Shown here one piece after another: positions 26,873-37,099 of a stretch of DNA of 64,000 nucleotides. Every line of letters starts with the position of its first letter. Position 1 is the stretch's first letter. The translations under genes and the position numbers were made by a program. The notes below the pieces were generated by a model that was given only the letters and a program-made list of their open reading frames with translations, was not told the origin of the DNA and did not search any database. Source of the DNA: Deltaproteobacteria bacterium Ga0077539. Its GTDB lineage: Bacteria > Myxococcota_A > Polyangia > Polyangiales > Ga0077539. The stretch lies in NCBI GenBank assembly GCA_001465015.1, contig LNEO01000172.1, positions 22,346 through 86,345 on the forward strand, in the 5' to 3' direction.

Positions 26873-27191
26873 TCGACGCGCGGAATAATCTCCGGGCGTC
26901 CCTGAGTTTTGTCGACGTGGAGGCTCGTCCGGGAGGCGGCGCTTGTGCGGCGCGGAGTTGTCTGCTAGAAGCTCGCCCGCGGTAGGAGCAATCACTCCCT
27001 GGTCGTCACCGAGGGCCCCTCCTTCCGCCGTTGGATAAGGCTTTTCGCACTTCATCCAGCGAGCCGTCATCGCTCGTTACGACAACGTGTCACGGCCGCC
27101 AAGCTGGCGATCGTAGGGTTGGTCGCCGAGGGATCGACGGAAGGTTTGCTGAAGAGCACCGACGGGCCCCGCGGTGGCACCGTTGGATTTC
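26873..27191. other. Upstream region of the rimP-nusA-infB operon
   Basis: About 319 bp without a convincing gene. It should contain the promoter of the long translation/transcription operon. A short inverted repeat, TGGAT/ATCCA, flanks a T-rich patch near 27033-27058. No riboswitch or attenuator that I can support is visible. Confidence 0.4.
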
Positions 27192-27941
27192 ATGCGAAGC
27201 ACCCTGGCCACACAACTCGAACGCGAAATCGCTCCGCTGTGCGAAGTGCACGGCGTCGAGTTGGTTGCGGTCGAGTGGTTTCAGGGCGCAGGGCGCGGTT
27301 TGCTTCGCGTCACCGTCGACCGCAAAGGCGGAGACCCTCGCGTGCAGGATCCCAACCGTGGGGTCGCCGTGGATGTGTTGACGCACATCACGCGGGACGT
27401 GTCGGCGTCGATGGACGCGCTCGAAGAGAAGGACGAGATCGTCATCGACGTTCCGTACCAGCTCGAGGTCACCTCTCCGGGGCCCGAGCGGCCGCTGCAG
27501 AAGCGCGCGGACTTCGATCGATTCGTAGGACTTCGTGCGCGGATCGATATGGCTGCGCGCTTCGAGGGGCCGAGCACCGTGCGCGGCGCGCTCGACGGAA
27601 CGTCGGACGGCCCCAAAGATCGCGCACACGAATTCATCATCCGCGTGAGCTCGTCGTCGAAGACCGTCGAGCTCCCTTCGTCGATGATTTCGCGGGCGCG
27701 ACTCGAGGCGATCATCCCCGAGAAGCCCGCGAAGCCGGGCAAGGCCGCAGGTAAGGGCGGCGCGTCGAAACGACAAGAGCGTATCGAAGCGCGCGATCGC
27801 GCGCGGGCGATCAATGATGAACACCTCCGGCGGAGAGCCGCCGGAGCCGGCGCCGACCGCTCGTCGCACACAGCGACGAGCGCGTCGGTTGAGGGCGTCG
27901 AACACGACGCCGCGAGAGCGGCGTCGGGGGCCGAGAGGTAA
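27192..27941 (+). CDS. rimP: Ribosome maturation factor RimP
   Basis: RimP assists 30S subunit assembly. The N-terminal domain is recognisable in REIAPLCEVHGVELVAVEWF and LLRVTVDRKGG, followed by DALEEKDEIVIDVPYQLEVTSPGPERPL, the family's most conserved stretch (VSSPGxxRPL type). The 249-aa length is greater than usual because of a C-terminal extension of some 80 residues rich in Lys/Arg and Ala/Ser, likely disordered. ATG 27192 starts at MRSTLATQLE; GTG 27174 would add six residues. It is the first gene of the nusA operon and ends three bases before nusA. Confidence 0.93.
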   Translation: MRSTLATQLEREIAPLCEVHGVELVAVEWFQGAGRGLLRVTVDRKGGDPRVQDPNRGVAVDVLTHITRDVSASMDALEEKDEIVIDVPYQLEVTSPGPERPLQKRADFDRFVGLRARIDMAARFEGPSTVRGALDGTSDGPKDRAHEFIIRVSSSSKTVELPSSMISRARLEAIIPEKPAKPGKAAGKGGASKRQERIEARDRARAINDEHLRRRAAGAGADRSSHTATSASVEGVEHDAARAASGAER

Positions 27942-27944
27942 GCG

Positions 27945-29585
<1,641 letters not shown>

Positions 29586-30236
29586 GTGCAGAACAAACGA
29601 AGACCCACGCAGCGAGAACCCCAAAGCCCACCCATGCAAATCGCTGAGACGACCCCCACAGAGAAAGCGACCGCGCAGCGCACGTGCGTTGCGTGCCGCT
29701 CGGTCGTCGATCGCTCGGCGCTCGTCCGGCTCGTCGAAGGGCCAGACGGAGCCATCGCCGTCGACCCCAAGCCCACTCAGGGCGGTCGCGGCGCGTGGGT
29801 GCATCCGACCAAGAGCTGCATCGAGACCGCTGCGAAGCGCCATGCAGCAGAGCGGTCGCTGAAGGTCGAGCCTCGCGCGGTCGACGCCAAGGCGCTCGTC
29901 GCGCAAGCGCGTGAGGGATTCGCCCGCAGGGCGCGCGGACTTTTGTCGAGCGCGTTTCGGAGCAGGCAAATCGCTGTGGGAATGGACACCGTCGCTCAGT
30001 GTGTCAGCGACGGTCGGGCGACGATGATACTCGTTGCCACCGACGCCGGAGACAACACCCAGTCGCGCGCGCAGTCGCTCGCGGCCGGAAACATTTCGCT
30101 GCGCGCGTTTGGTTCGCGCGAAGCGCTCGGAGCACTGTTCAACCGTGGCGAGGTCGCGATCGCCGCTGTCGAAGAGCCCCGAGTCAGCGCAGAGCTCGTT
30201 TTGACGATCGATCGATACGCGGGGTTGGAGAGCTGA
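29586..30236 (+). CDS. RnpM/YlxR (DUF448) fused to L7Ae-like RNA-binding domain
   Basis: The N-terminal half (about 30-110) is the YlxR/RnpM fold, with RTCVACRSV, LVRLV and the GRGAWVHP signature; RnpM is known to bind RNase P RNA. The C-terminal half (about 120-216), from SRQIAVGMDTVAQCV through MILVATDAGDNT, resembles the L7Ae/YlxQ family. In Bacillus these are two adjacent genes between nusA and infB; here they are one 216-aa protein. GTG 29586 directly follows the nusA stop and GAGG lies upstream; ATG 29634 is an alternative. It overlaps infB by one base. Confidence 0.88.
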   Translation: MQNKRRPTQREPQSPPMQIAETTPTEKATAQRTCVACRSVVDRSALVRLVEGPDGAIAVDPKPTQGGRGAWVHPTKSCIETAAKRHAAERSLKVEPRAVDAKALVAQAREGFARRARGLLSSAFRSRQIAVGMDTVAQCVSDGRATMILVATDAGDNTQSRAQSLAAGNISLRAFGSREALGALFNRGEVAIAAVEEPRVSAELVLTIDRYAGLES

Positions 30237-33200
30237 TGACGCAGACAGTGAAGGTCTACCAGATCGCCAGCGAGCTCGGGATGGACAACGACGCCGTTGT
30301 TCAGAAGATCCGAGCGCTCGGCATTCCTGTGTCGAACATGATGTCGAAGGTTCCGCCGGACGTCGCCGATCGGATCAAGTCGTCGCTGCAAAAAGAGAAG
30401 AACGACGAGTGGGTCGAGGTGCAGCTCGACAACGGCGTGATCAAGCGCGTGCGAAAGGCACGTCCACAGCCCGCCGCACCGCCCGTCGCGCCACCCGCGC
30501 CCGCTCGCAGCGAGGTCAAGAGCGAGCCGGCGCCCGAGCGCGTCGAGGTCCGCGAGGTCCGCGAGGTCCGCGAGGTCCCAGCGCCTGTCGCGGCGCCTGA
30601 GGTCCATGTCGCGAGCGAGCCGGTCGCGCCGCCCGTGGTCGCACCGGTAGCCCCGCCCGTGGAGCTCGCCGCCGTCGAGCCTGTTGCGCCGCCCGCGAAG
30701 GTCGAAGCGCCGAGCGCCAAGCCGAAGACCAAGAAGGGCGCAAAGCCATTCGCCGAGGAGCCAGCCGCGGTTGCCAGCAAGCCCGCTTCGGCGCCGATCA
30801 GCGCCGAGCCGACGCCGGCTCCGACCGCTTCGGAGCCCGCTGCGGTCGAGCCGACCAAGCCACCGCCTGCGGCGGCCGAAGCGCCGAAGTCCGAGCCCGC
30901 AAAGGCCGAGCCTCCCAAGACCGAGTCCGTTGTCGAGCCGACTCACCCCACGCCTGCGCCTATCGAAGTGAATACTCCCCCTGTCTCTGCGACGGTCGAG
31001 CCGGCGAAGGTCGAACCTGTTTCCATCGAGCCCGCGGCGGTCGAGCCCGCGCGGGTCGAGCCGAAGATCGAGCCTGCAGCGCCGCCGCCCACGGCGACAC
31101 CGCGGCCGACGAGCGGAGGCGCGACGTCGAGCCAGCCGAGCGCGACCGCAGCCCCCGCAGCGCGCACCGAGCCCGAGGTCACCAAGACGGACACGACGAT
31201 TCGCGAGCGCGTCTCGACGCCGCCGCCGTCGGGGATTTCGTACTGGGATCCGGTCACCAAGCAGGTCGTCAACGTGGCGCGAAGCGTGGAGGTCGAGGCC
31301 AAGCGCCTCTACAACTCGCAGACGCGTCGCACGCCGCCCAACGCGCAAAATCGCAAGCCCGGTCCTCCTGGCATGCAGGCTCGGACCTCGACGCTCCAGC
31401 GTGATTCGAACGGCAAGCTGATCCCGCGCGCTCGTCCGTCGCTTCCGCCAGCGAACCAGATGGCGGCCCACAAGCGCGTCGTCAAGATCGAAGGCTCGAT
31501 CAGCTTGCAAAAGCTCGCGCAGCAGATGTCGGTCAAGTCGACGGACGTCTTGCTCAAGCTCATGGCGTTGGGCCTGAAGAAGGGCGTCAACATCAACAGC
31601 ACGCTCGACGCCACGGAGGCGGCGCTGCTCGCCGAGGCGTTTGGCCACGAGGTCGAGAACGTCGAGGTCAGCATCGACGACGCCATCAAGGCGCTCTTGC
31701 CCGCGTACAAGGACGAGCCCGCGGACCTCGAGGATCGCGCTCCGGTCGTCACCGTGATGGGTCACGTCGACCACGGAAAGACCACGCTGCTCGACGCCAT
31801 CCTCGGCATGCGGGTCGCCGACGCCGAAGCCGGTGGAATCACGCAGAAGGTCAGCGCGTATCGCGTCAACACGAAGAAGGGCCCCGTTGTGTTCTTCGAC
31901 ACGCCGGGTCACGAAGCGTTCACCAAGCTCCGAGCCCGCGGCGCGGAGACGACGGACGTCGCCGTGATCGTGGTCGCAGCGGACGACGGCGTGATGCCGA
32001 CCACGGTCGAGGCGATCAACCACGTGCTGCAGGCGGAGGTTCCGATCGTCGTCGCGTTGAACAAGATCGACAAGCCCGACGCGAACCCGACGCGGGTCGT
32101 CAACCAGCTGCTCGAGTACAACGTCATCGCGGAAGAGCACGGCGGAGAGGTGCTCGTCGTCCCCGTGAGCGCGAAGCTCCGCACGGGCATCGACGAGCTC
32201 GTCGAAAACCTCGCGCTTCAGAGCGAGATCCTCGAGCTCAAGGCCAACTCGAAGAAGCCTGGCGTCGGCACGGTGTTCGACGCCACGCTCGACAAGGGCA
32301 AGGGCGTCGTCGCGCGCATGCTCGTTCAGGACGGCACGCTCCGCGCCGGCGACTTGATCCTCTCGGGAACGTCGTTCGGAAAGATCCGCGCGATGTTCGA
32401 CGATCGCGGCAAGGCGATCCAGAAGGCCGGACCCAGCACGCCTGTCGAAGTGCTCGGTCTCAACGAGGTTCCCAACGCGGGTGATCGCTTCTACGTCGTG
32501 TCCGACGTCAAGAAGGTCCAGGCGTTCGTCGACGAGCAGAAGGCCAAGCACACCAAGGTCTCGCCGGCGACCGCTGCGTCGAACTTCGACTCGGTCCTGC
32601 GCGCGCACATCGAAGGCGATCAAGCGATCACCGTGGGCGTGATCATCAAGGCCGACGCGCCCGCGTCGGTCGAGGCGCTCTCCAAGGCGCTCACCGAGCT
32701 GTCGACCGAGAAGGTCAAGCTGCAGGTGATTCACTCAGGGATCGGCGGCATCACCGAGAGCGACGTTCAGCTCGCGGCGGCGTCGAAGGTGCCCTCGACC
32801 ATCATCGGCTTCAACGTGCGTCCGCAAGGCAAAGCCGCGCAGGTCGCCGAGGGGCTCAAGACCACGATTCGCTTGTACGACATCATCTACAACGCGATCG
32901 AAGACATGAAGCTCCTCATGGTCGGCCAGCTCAAGCCGACCGTCGTCGAGAAGGCGCTCGGCAAGGCCGAGGTCCGCCAGGTCTTCACCATCACCAAGGT
33001 CGGCACGATCGCCGGCTGCATGGTCACCGAGGGCAAGATCACTCGCTCGGCCAACGCGCGGCTCGTTCGCGACTCGATCGAGGTGTGGAAGGGCAAGCTC
33101 GGCTCGCTCCGTCGCATCAAGGACGACGTCAAGGAGGTCACGCAGGGCTTCGAGTGCGGCATCGGGCTCGAGAACTACGGCGACATCAAGCCAGGCGACA

Positions 33201-33244
33201 TCGTCGAGGCGTACGAGCTCGAGGAGGTCGCAGCTCAACTCTGA
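30236..33244 (+). CDS. infB: Translation initiation factor IF-2
   Basis: IF-2 is the GTPase that places initiator tRNA on the ribosome. The 1002-aa protein has an IF2_N module at 1-50 (VKVYQIASELGMDNDAVVQK), a Pro/Ala/Val/Glu-rich linker of about 350 residues, and a second IF2_N at about 415-480. The G domain has G1 GHVDHGKTT (about 508-516), G3 DTPGHEAFT, G4 NKID and G5 SAK. Domains II, III and IV follow (C-terminus ENYGDIKPGDIVEAYE). The linker is long even for IF-2 and contains a 9-bp repeat. ATG 30236 overlaps the previous stop (TGATG), with GGAGAG upstream. Confidence 0.97.
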   Translation: MTQTVKVYQIASELGMDNDAVVQKIRALGIPVSNMMSKVPPDVADRIKSSLQKEKNDEWVEVQLDNGVIKRVRKARPQPAAPPVAPPAPARSEVKSEPAPERVEVREVREVREVPAPVAAPEVHVASEPVAPPVVAPVAPPVELAAVEPVAPPAKVEAPSAKPKTKKGAKPFAEEPAAVASKPASAPISAEPTPAPTASEPAAVEPTKPPPAAAEAPKSEPAKAEPPKTESVVEPTHPTPAPIEVNTPPVSATVEPAKVEPVSIEPAAVEPARVEPKIEPAAPPPTATPRPTSGGATSSQPSATAAPAARTEPEVTKTDTTIRERVSTPPPSGISYWDPVTKQVVNVARSVEVEAKRLYNSQTRRTPPNAQNRKPGPPGMQARTSTLQRDSNGKLIPRARPSLPPANQMAAHKRVVKIEGSISLQKLAQQMSVKSTDVLLKLMALGLKKGVNINSTLDATEAALLAEAFGHEVENVEVSIDDAIKALLPAYKDEPADLEDRAPVVTVMGHVDHGKTTLLDAILGMRVADAEAGGITQKVSAYRVNTKKGPVVFFDTPGHEAFTKLRARGAETTDVAVIVVAADDGVMPTTVEAINHVLQAEVPIVVALNKIDKPDANPTRVVNQLLEYNVIAEEHGGEVLVVPVSAKLRTGIDELVENLALQSEILELKANSKKPGVGTVFDATLDKGKGVVARMLVQDGTLRAGDLILSGTSFGKIRAMFDDRGKAIQKAGPSTPVEVLGLNEVPNAGDRFYVVSDVKKVQAFVDEQKAKHTKVSPATAASNFDSVLRAHIEGDQAITVGVIIKADAPASVEALSKALTELSTEKVKLQVIHSGIGGITESDVQLAAASKVPSTIIGFNVRPQGKAAQVAEGLKTTIRLYDIIYNAIEDMKLLMVGQLKPTVVEKALGKAEVRQVFTITKVGTIAGCMVTEGKITRSANARLVRDSIEVWKGKLGSLRRIKDDVKEVTQGFECGIGLENYGDIKPGDIVEAYELEEVAAQL
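30545..30578 (+). repeat. 9-bp tandem repeat in the infB linker
   Basis: About 3.8 copies of GAGGTCCGC encode EVR-EVR-EVR-EV in the disordered linker of IF-2. It is a probable site of in-frame length variation. Confidence 0.75.
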
Positions 33245-33333
33245 GCGCCGGGGAGCGGCGCGCAAGAGTCGAGTTGTCGAGCGAGGGATCGAGTCACTGC
33301 GGACAGTTGCAAGTCGTTTCAAGCGCGAGGTGT

Positions 33334-33846
33334 ATGGTGGTCAAGAGGGCAGGCGTATCGTCGACAGTCGCGGTGCTCGAGCAGGGCTCGGTGAAGTTCG
33401 AGTTGATCGACGAGGACGGTGAGGCGCTTCCAGGCTCGTGGAGCTACGAGTGGACCGGTCGCGATCCGGTCGAGCTTGCCATCTATGCGATCACCGAGCT
33501 GTCGACCAAGCCTTGGAAGTGGACGTCCCGCAAGACCGCTCGCGCGACGCTCTCCGTTGACCGCGCTCGCGCGATGTCGATCCGCACAGGAAAAACCCTG
33601 CGAAAAGAGAACCGCGCGACCACCGCCGCCGTGCTCGCTCGCATCATCGCGCACGAGTGTCTTCGCTCGGGCGAGGTCGGCCTCGAGCCCAAAGAGCTCG
33701 AGAAGATCTTGTCGGGCAAGCGAGAGCCTGACTGGGAAGCCGGTCCCACAGAGACCGCGGCTGCGATGCTTCGCGCGTTTCGACTCGCGCTCAAAGCTGC
33801 GGTCGAAGCGGAGGCTGGCCTCGCGGTGACGTGGGGCGAAGAGTAG
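33334..33846 (+). CDS. Unknown protein in the infB-rbfA operon
   Basis: The 170-aa protein is not one I recognise. The N-terminal half looks like beta-structure (VAVLEQGSVKFELIDEDGEALPGSWSYEW broken by turns), the C-terminal half is helical (TAAVLARIIAHECL and the Ala-rich TETAAAMLRAFRLAL). There is no signal peptide or Cys pair. It lies between infB and the DUF503 gene, 10 bp before the latter, so it is cotranscribed with ribosome-maturation genes. ATG 33334 has GAGG only three bases upstream; GTG 33337 would have better spacing. The frame is open upstream into infB but out of that gene's frame. Confidence 0.75.
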   Translation: MVVKRAGVSSTVAVLEQGSVKFELIDEDGEALPGSWSYEWTGRDPVELAIYAITELSTKPWKWTSRKTARATLSVDRARAMSIRTGKTLRKENRATTAAVLARIIAHECLRSGEVGLEPKELEKILSGKREPDWEAGPTETAAAMLRAFRLALKAAVEAEAGLAVTWGEE

Positions 33847-33856
33847 TCGACCGCGC

Positions 33857-34210
33857 ATGCACGTCGGTCTCTTGAGGGTCACGCTGCACATCCCCGCAGC
33901 ACAGTCGTTGAAGGACCGGCGAGCGGTCGTTCGACGGGCCGTCGAGCGGACAAGAGCGCGATTCAACGTGAGCGTCGCGGAGGTCGGCGACAGCAATCAC
34001 TGGCAGAGCGCTCACATCGCGGTGACCGCGGTGTCGGGAGACAAGGCCCTGCTCGAGCAGCTCTTGTCGCGCTGCACCTCGACCATCGCCAACTCGGGCG
34101 ACGCGCTCGTGACGCGGCGCGAGGTCGAGATGCTCTCGTACTCCGACGATGAGCCGTTTGGCGACGAGGACCTGCTCGCGACCATGCCGACCGGCGAGGA
34201 CGCCCAATGA
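33857..34210 (+). CDS. DUF503 (YlxP-like) protein
   Basis: The 117-aa protein is a DUF503 member: MHVGLLRVTLHIPAAQSLKDRR is the family N-terminus, followed by NVSVAEVGDSNHWQSAHIAV. Members are small ferredoxin-fold proteins that sit between infB and rbfA in many bacteria; a role in ribosome biogenesis is inferred from this place. An acidic C-terminal tail is present (DDEPFGDEDL). The last four bases overlap the rbfA start (ATGA), indicating coupled translation. Confidence 0.9.
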   Translation: MHVGLLRVTLHIPAAQSLKDRRAVVRRAVERTRARFNVSVAEVGDSNHWQSAHIAVTAVSGDKALLEQLLSRCTSTIANSGDALVTRREVEMLSYSDDEPFGDEDLLATMPTGEDAQ

Positions 34211-34632
34211 ACAAGCGAAAGACCGATGATCGCAGGCGACCCGAGCGCGTCGCCTCCCGCGTCCGCGAGGAGCTCGCCGCGCTGATGACCCGCGACCTCT
34301 CCGATCCGCGGCTGAACAACGTCGTGATCGCGCGAGTGCACGCGACCGATGATCTGTCGCTCGTGCGCGTCGGCGTGAGCGCGCTCGACGACGACGACAC
34401 GCAGTCGCGCGCGCGGACCGCGGTCAAAGTGCTCGCGTCGATCACCTCCACGTTGCGTACAAAGCTCGCGCCGAAGCTCGGGATGCGACGCGTTCCGGCG
34501 CTGGAGTTTCGCGTAGCCAACGCCAGCGATCCCGACGCGCGCATCGACTCGCTGCTCGCGGAGGTCTCTCGCGAGCTCTCGACCTCCGCGAAGCGCGCGG
34601 GCGGCGGGGGCTCGGGCGATGGCCAGCCGTGA
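34207..34632 (+). CDS. rbfA: Ribosome-binding factor A
   Basis: RbfA is a KH-fold factor needed for late 30S maturation. The 141-aa product shows RRPERVASRVREELAALM and the conserved DPRLNNVVIARVHATDDLS, then ALEFRVANASDPDARIDSLL. The C-terminus is a short Gly-rich tail. It starts inside the DUF503 gene (4-bp overlap) and its end overlaps truB by 14 bp. Confidence 0.95.
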   Translation: MNKRKTDDRRRPERVASRVREELAALMTRDLSDPRLNNVVIARVHATDDLSLVRVGVSALDDDDTQSRARTAVKVLASITSTLRTKLAPKLGMRRVPALEFRVANASDPDARIDSLLAEVSRELSTSAKRAGGGGSGDGQP

Positions 34633-35590
34633 AATCCCCCCGTGCGGGGTGCTGATCGTCGACAAGCCAGGCGGCTGCACGTCGCACGACGTCGTCGCCT
34701 GGGCGCGTCGTGCGTTTTCGACGCGAGAGGTCGGCCACGCCGGAACGCTCGACCCCATGGCCACCGGCGTGCTCGTCGTGCTGATCGGCGAGGCGACCAA
34801 GCTCTCGACCTGGGTCACGTCCGAAGACAAATCGTATGAAGCCGAGCTCTGCTTCGGCCGCGAGACGGACACGCTCGACGCAGACGGGGTCGTCACGCGA
34901 GAGCTCGCTGCGCCGCTGCTCGATCGCGCGTCGGTCGAAGCCGCTGCGCGGTCGATGCTCGGAGCGATTTCACAGACCCCGCCCGCCGTATCGGCCATCA
35001 AGGTCGGCGGCGTCGCGGCCCACGAGCGCGTCCGTCGCGGCGAGGTGGTCGAGCTCCCTCCGCGCGAGGTCGTTCTTCGAGACGTCGAGATCACCGAGGT
35101 CGAGGGAGACCGAGCGCGGATGGCACTCTCGGTGTCCAAGGGATTCTATGTGCGCTCGTTCGCGCGCGACCTCGCCGCGAAGCTCGGCACCGTAGCGCAC
35201 CTCACCGCGCTTCGCCGCACTCGATCGGGTGTGTTCTCGCTGAGCAACGCGCTCGACGGCGTTCGACTTCGCCAGGCCCGCGAGGACGAACCCGCCCGAA
35301 GCGAGGCTCGCGGCCGACTGCTGCCGCTCGCCGCGCTCGAGGGCCAGGTGGCCACCGTTCGCGTCGATCGCGAGTGCGCCGAAGCGCTGCTCCGAGGAAA
35401 GCGCCCGCTCGCGCCCGCGTCCGCGTCGATCGATACGCAGCTCGTCCTCGTCGATCGCGGCGATCTGTCGCTTCCTCCGCAGCCGATCGGGCTCGCGGCG
35501 CGCGAGGGCGACGTCCTCGTCGCGCGTCGCAACCTGCTGCCAGGCACAGTGCTCACCGAGCGCGTCGCGTGGCTCGACGGCGTCGAGTAA
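34619..35590 (+). CDS. truB: tRNA pseudouridine-55 synthase
   Basis: TruB makes pseudouridine 55 in the T-loop of tRNAs. The catalytic Asp45 lies in GHAGTLDPMATG (residues 39-50). Other family motifs are VDKPGGCTSHDVV near the N-terminus, QTPPAVSAIKVGG mid-protein and SKGFYVRSFARDLA. The 323-aa length is normal and includes the C-terminal PUA-like part. ATG 34619 lies within rbfA; it is the last gene of the rimP-truB operon. Confidence 0.96.
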   Translation: MASREIPPCGVLIVDKPGGCTSHDVVAWARRAFSTREVGHAGTLDPMATGVLVVLIGEATKLSTWVTSEDKSYEAELCFGRETDTLDADGVVTRELAAPLLDRASVEAAARSMLGAISQTPPAVSAIKVGGVAAHERVRRGEVVELPPREVVLRDVEITEVEGDRARMALSVSKGFYVRSFARDLAAKLGTVAHLTALRRTRSGVFSLSNALDGVRLRQAREDEPARSEARGRLLPLAALEGQVATVRVDRECAEALLRGKRPLAPASASIDTQLVLVDRGDLSLPPQPIGLAAREGDVLVARRNLLPGTVLTERVAWLDGVE

Positions 35591-35618
35591 CGGGGGCTGG
35601 CGCGGCGTACAATCGCCG

Positions 35619-37025
35619 ATGATGGTCCGTCGAGAGCACGCGCGCGCGGTCCTCGCGCTCGAACAACGCCTGGGTGAGTCGTCCGTTCGAACGGACGAGG
35701 CCGCCCTCGTCGCCGCGAGCCGCGACGAGTCCGAGGCGGACGTCGTGTTGCCGTCGGCGGTCGTTGTTCCACGAACGTCCGGCGAAATCGCTGCTGCTTT
35801 GAAAGTGTGTGCCGAGTTCGGCGTCGCTGTGGTCCCGCGGGGCGCAGGCACGGGACGAACGGGAGGCTCCGCGGTCGTCGTCGATTCGATCGTGATCGAC
35901 ACGACGAAGCTCGACGACGTGAAGGGAATCGAGCGCCAGGACTCGTATGCGGTGGTCGACCCTGGCGTCGTGACGGGAGTGTTTCACGAACGCTGCGAGG
36001 GCGAGGGGCTCTTCTACCCGCCGGACCCGCAGTCATCGCAGTGGTGCACCCTCGGCGGAAACGTCGCAGAAAACGCTGGTGGCCCGCGCGCTCTGGCCTA
36101 CGGCGTGACCCGGGACTACGTGCTCGGACTGCGCGCGGTCACGATGGAGGGCGAAGAGCTCGTCGTCGGCCGCAGGACCGCGAAAGGCGTGACGGGCTAC
36201 GACGTCACCTCGCTTCTGGTAGGCAGCGAGGGGACGCTCGCGGTCTTCACCGAGCTGTGGCTTCGGGTGATCGTCGCTCCGCCCGTCGTACGCACGCTGC
36301 TGGCGACGTTTGCGTCCGTCTACGACGCGGGCCGGGCAGTCGAAGCGATCTTGCGAGCGGGGATCGTTCCTCGCTGCATCGAGCTGCTCGACGAGCTCTG
36401 CTGCGCCAGCGTACGAGAGACCGATCCCGCGTCGCTGCCGACCAACGCGCAGGTCGTGTTGATCATCGAGGTCGACGGCGACGAGGCGCGATGCGACTCG
36501 CTCGTCGAGCGCACGGGCGCTGTCCTCGACGAGAGCCAGGCCACCGCCGTTCTCGTCGCCAAGCACGGCGGCGATCGCGAACGGCTGTGGGCAGCGCGGC
36601 GCGTGCTTTCGCGGGCGCTGCGAAGGCGCGCGACGCACAAGCTGTCGGAGGACATCGTGGTTCCGCGCTCGAAGCTCGCGCTCATTCTGGATGACGTCCG
36701 CGCGATCTCCGAGCGAGAGGGCCTGGTGATGCCGACCTACGGACACGCAGGCGACGGCAACCTCCACGTCAACCTCCTCTGGAACACGCCGGACGAACGC
36801 CCCCGCGTCGACCGCGCAATCCGCGCGCTGTTCGAGCAAACCATCCTGCACGGCGGAACGCTCTCGGGCGAGCACGGGATCGGCGTGCTCAAGCGTGACT
36901 TTCTTCCGCTCGAGCAGTCGCCCGCGCTCATCGCAGCGCAGCGCGCGATCAAGCTCGCGCTCGACCCGCGCGACTTGCTCAATCCTCACAAGGTCCTACC
37001 GCGCATCTCGCATCGCGCTTGTTGA
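35619..37025 (+). CDS. FAD-linked oxidase, GlcD/D-2-hydroxyacid dehydrogenase type
   Basis: The 468-aa protein belongs to the vanillyl-alcohol-oxidase flavoprotein superfamily. The FAD-binding PCMH domain (about 35-215) has VVPRGAGTGRTGG and the segment CTLGGNVAENAGG. The C-terminal cap (about 225-465) ends with the conserved GHAGDGNLHVNLL, SGEHGIGVLKRDFL and LDPRDLLNPHKVLP. It should oxidise a 2-hydroxyacid such as glycolate or D-lactate; the substrate cannot be read from sequence. No partner GlcE/GlcF gene is adjacent, so it is probably a single-subunit enzyme. The first of two adjacent ATGs (35619, 35622) is used. It follows truB by 28 bp. Confidence 0.9.
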   Translation: MMVRREHARAVLALEQRLGESSVRTDEAALVAASRDESEADVVLPSAVVVPRTSGEIAAALKVCAEFGVAVVPRGAGTGRTGGSAVVVDSIVIDTTKLDDVKGIERQDSYAVVDPGVVTGVFHERCEGEGLFYPPDPQSSQWCTLGGNVAENAGGPRALAYGVTRDYVLGLRAVTMEGEELVVGRRTAKGVTGYDVTSLLVGSEGTLAVFTELWLRVIVAPPVVRTLLATFASVYDAGRAVEAILRAGIVPRCIELLDELCCASVRETDPASLPTNAQVVLIIEVDGDEARCDSLVERTGAVLDESQATAVLVAKHGGDRERLWAARRVLSRALRRRATHKLSEDIVVPRSKLALILDDVRAISEREGLVMPTYGHAGDGNLHVNLLWNTPDERPRVDRAIRALFEQTILHGGTLSGEHGIGVLKRDFLPLEQSPALIAAQRAIKLALDPRDLLNPHKVLPRISHRAC

Positions 37026-37099
37026 ACGAGCAGCGCGCGGTTTGCGCGGGTCGCGCAATCTCGGCGCCGACGCGTTGGACGCAGTGCTACCGTCTTCCA

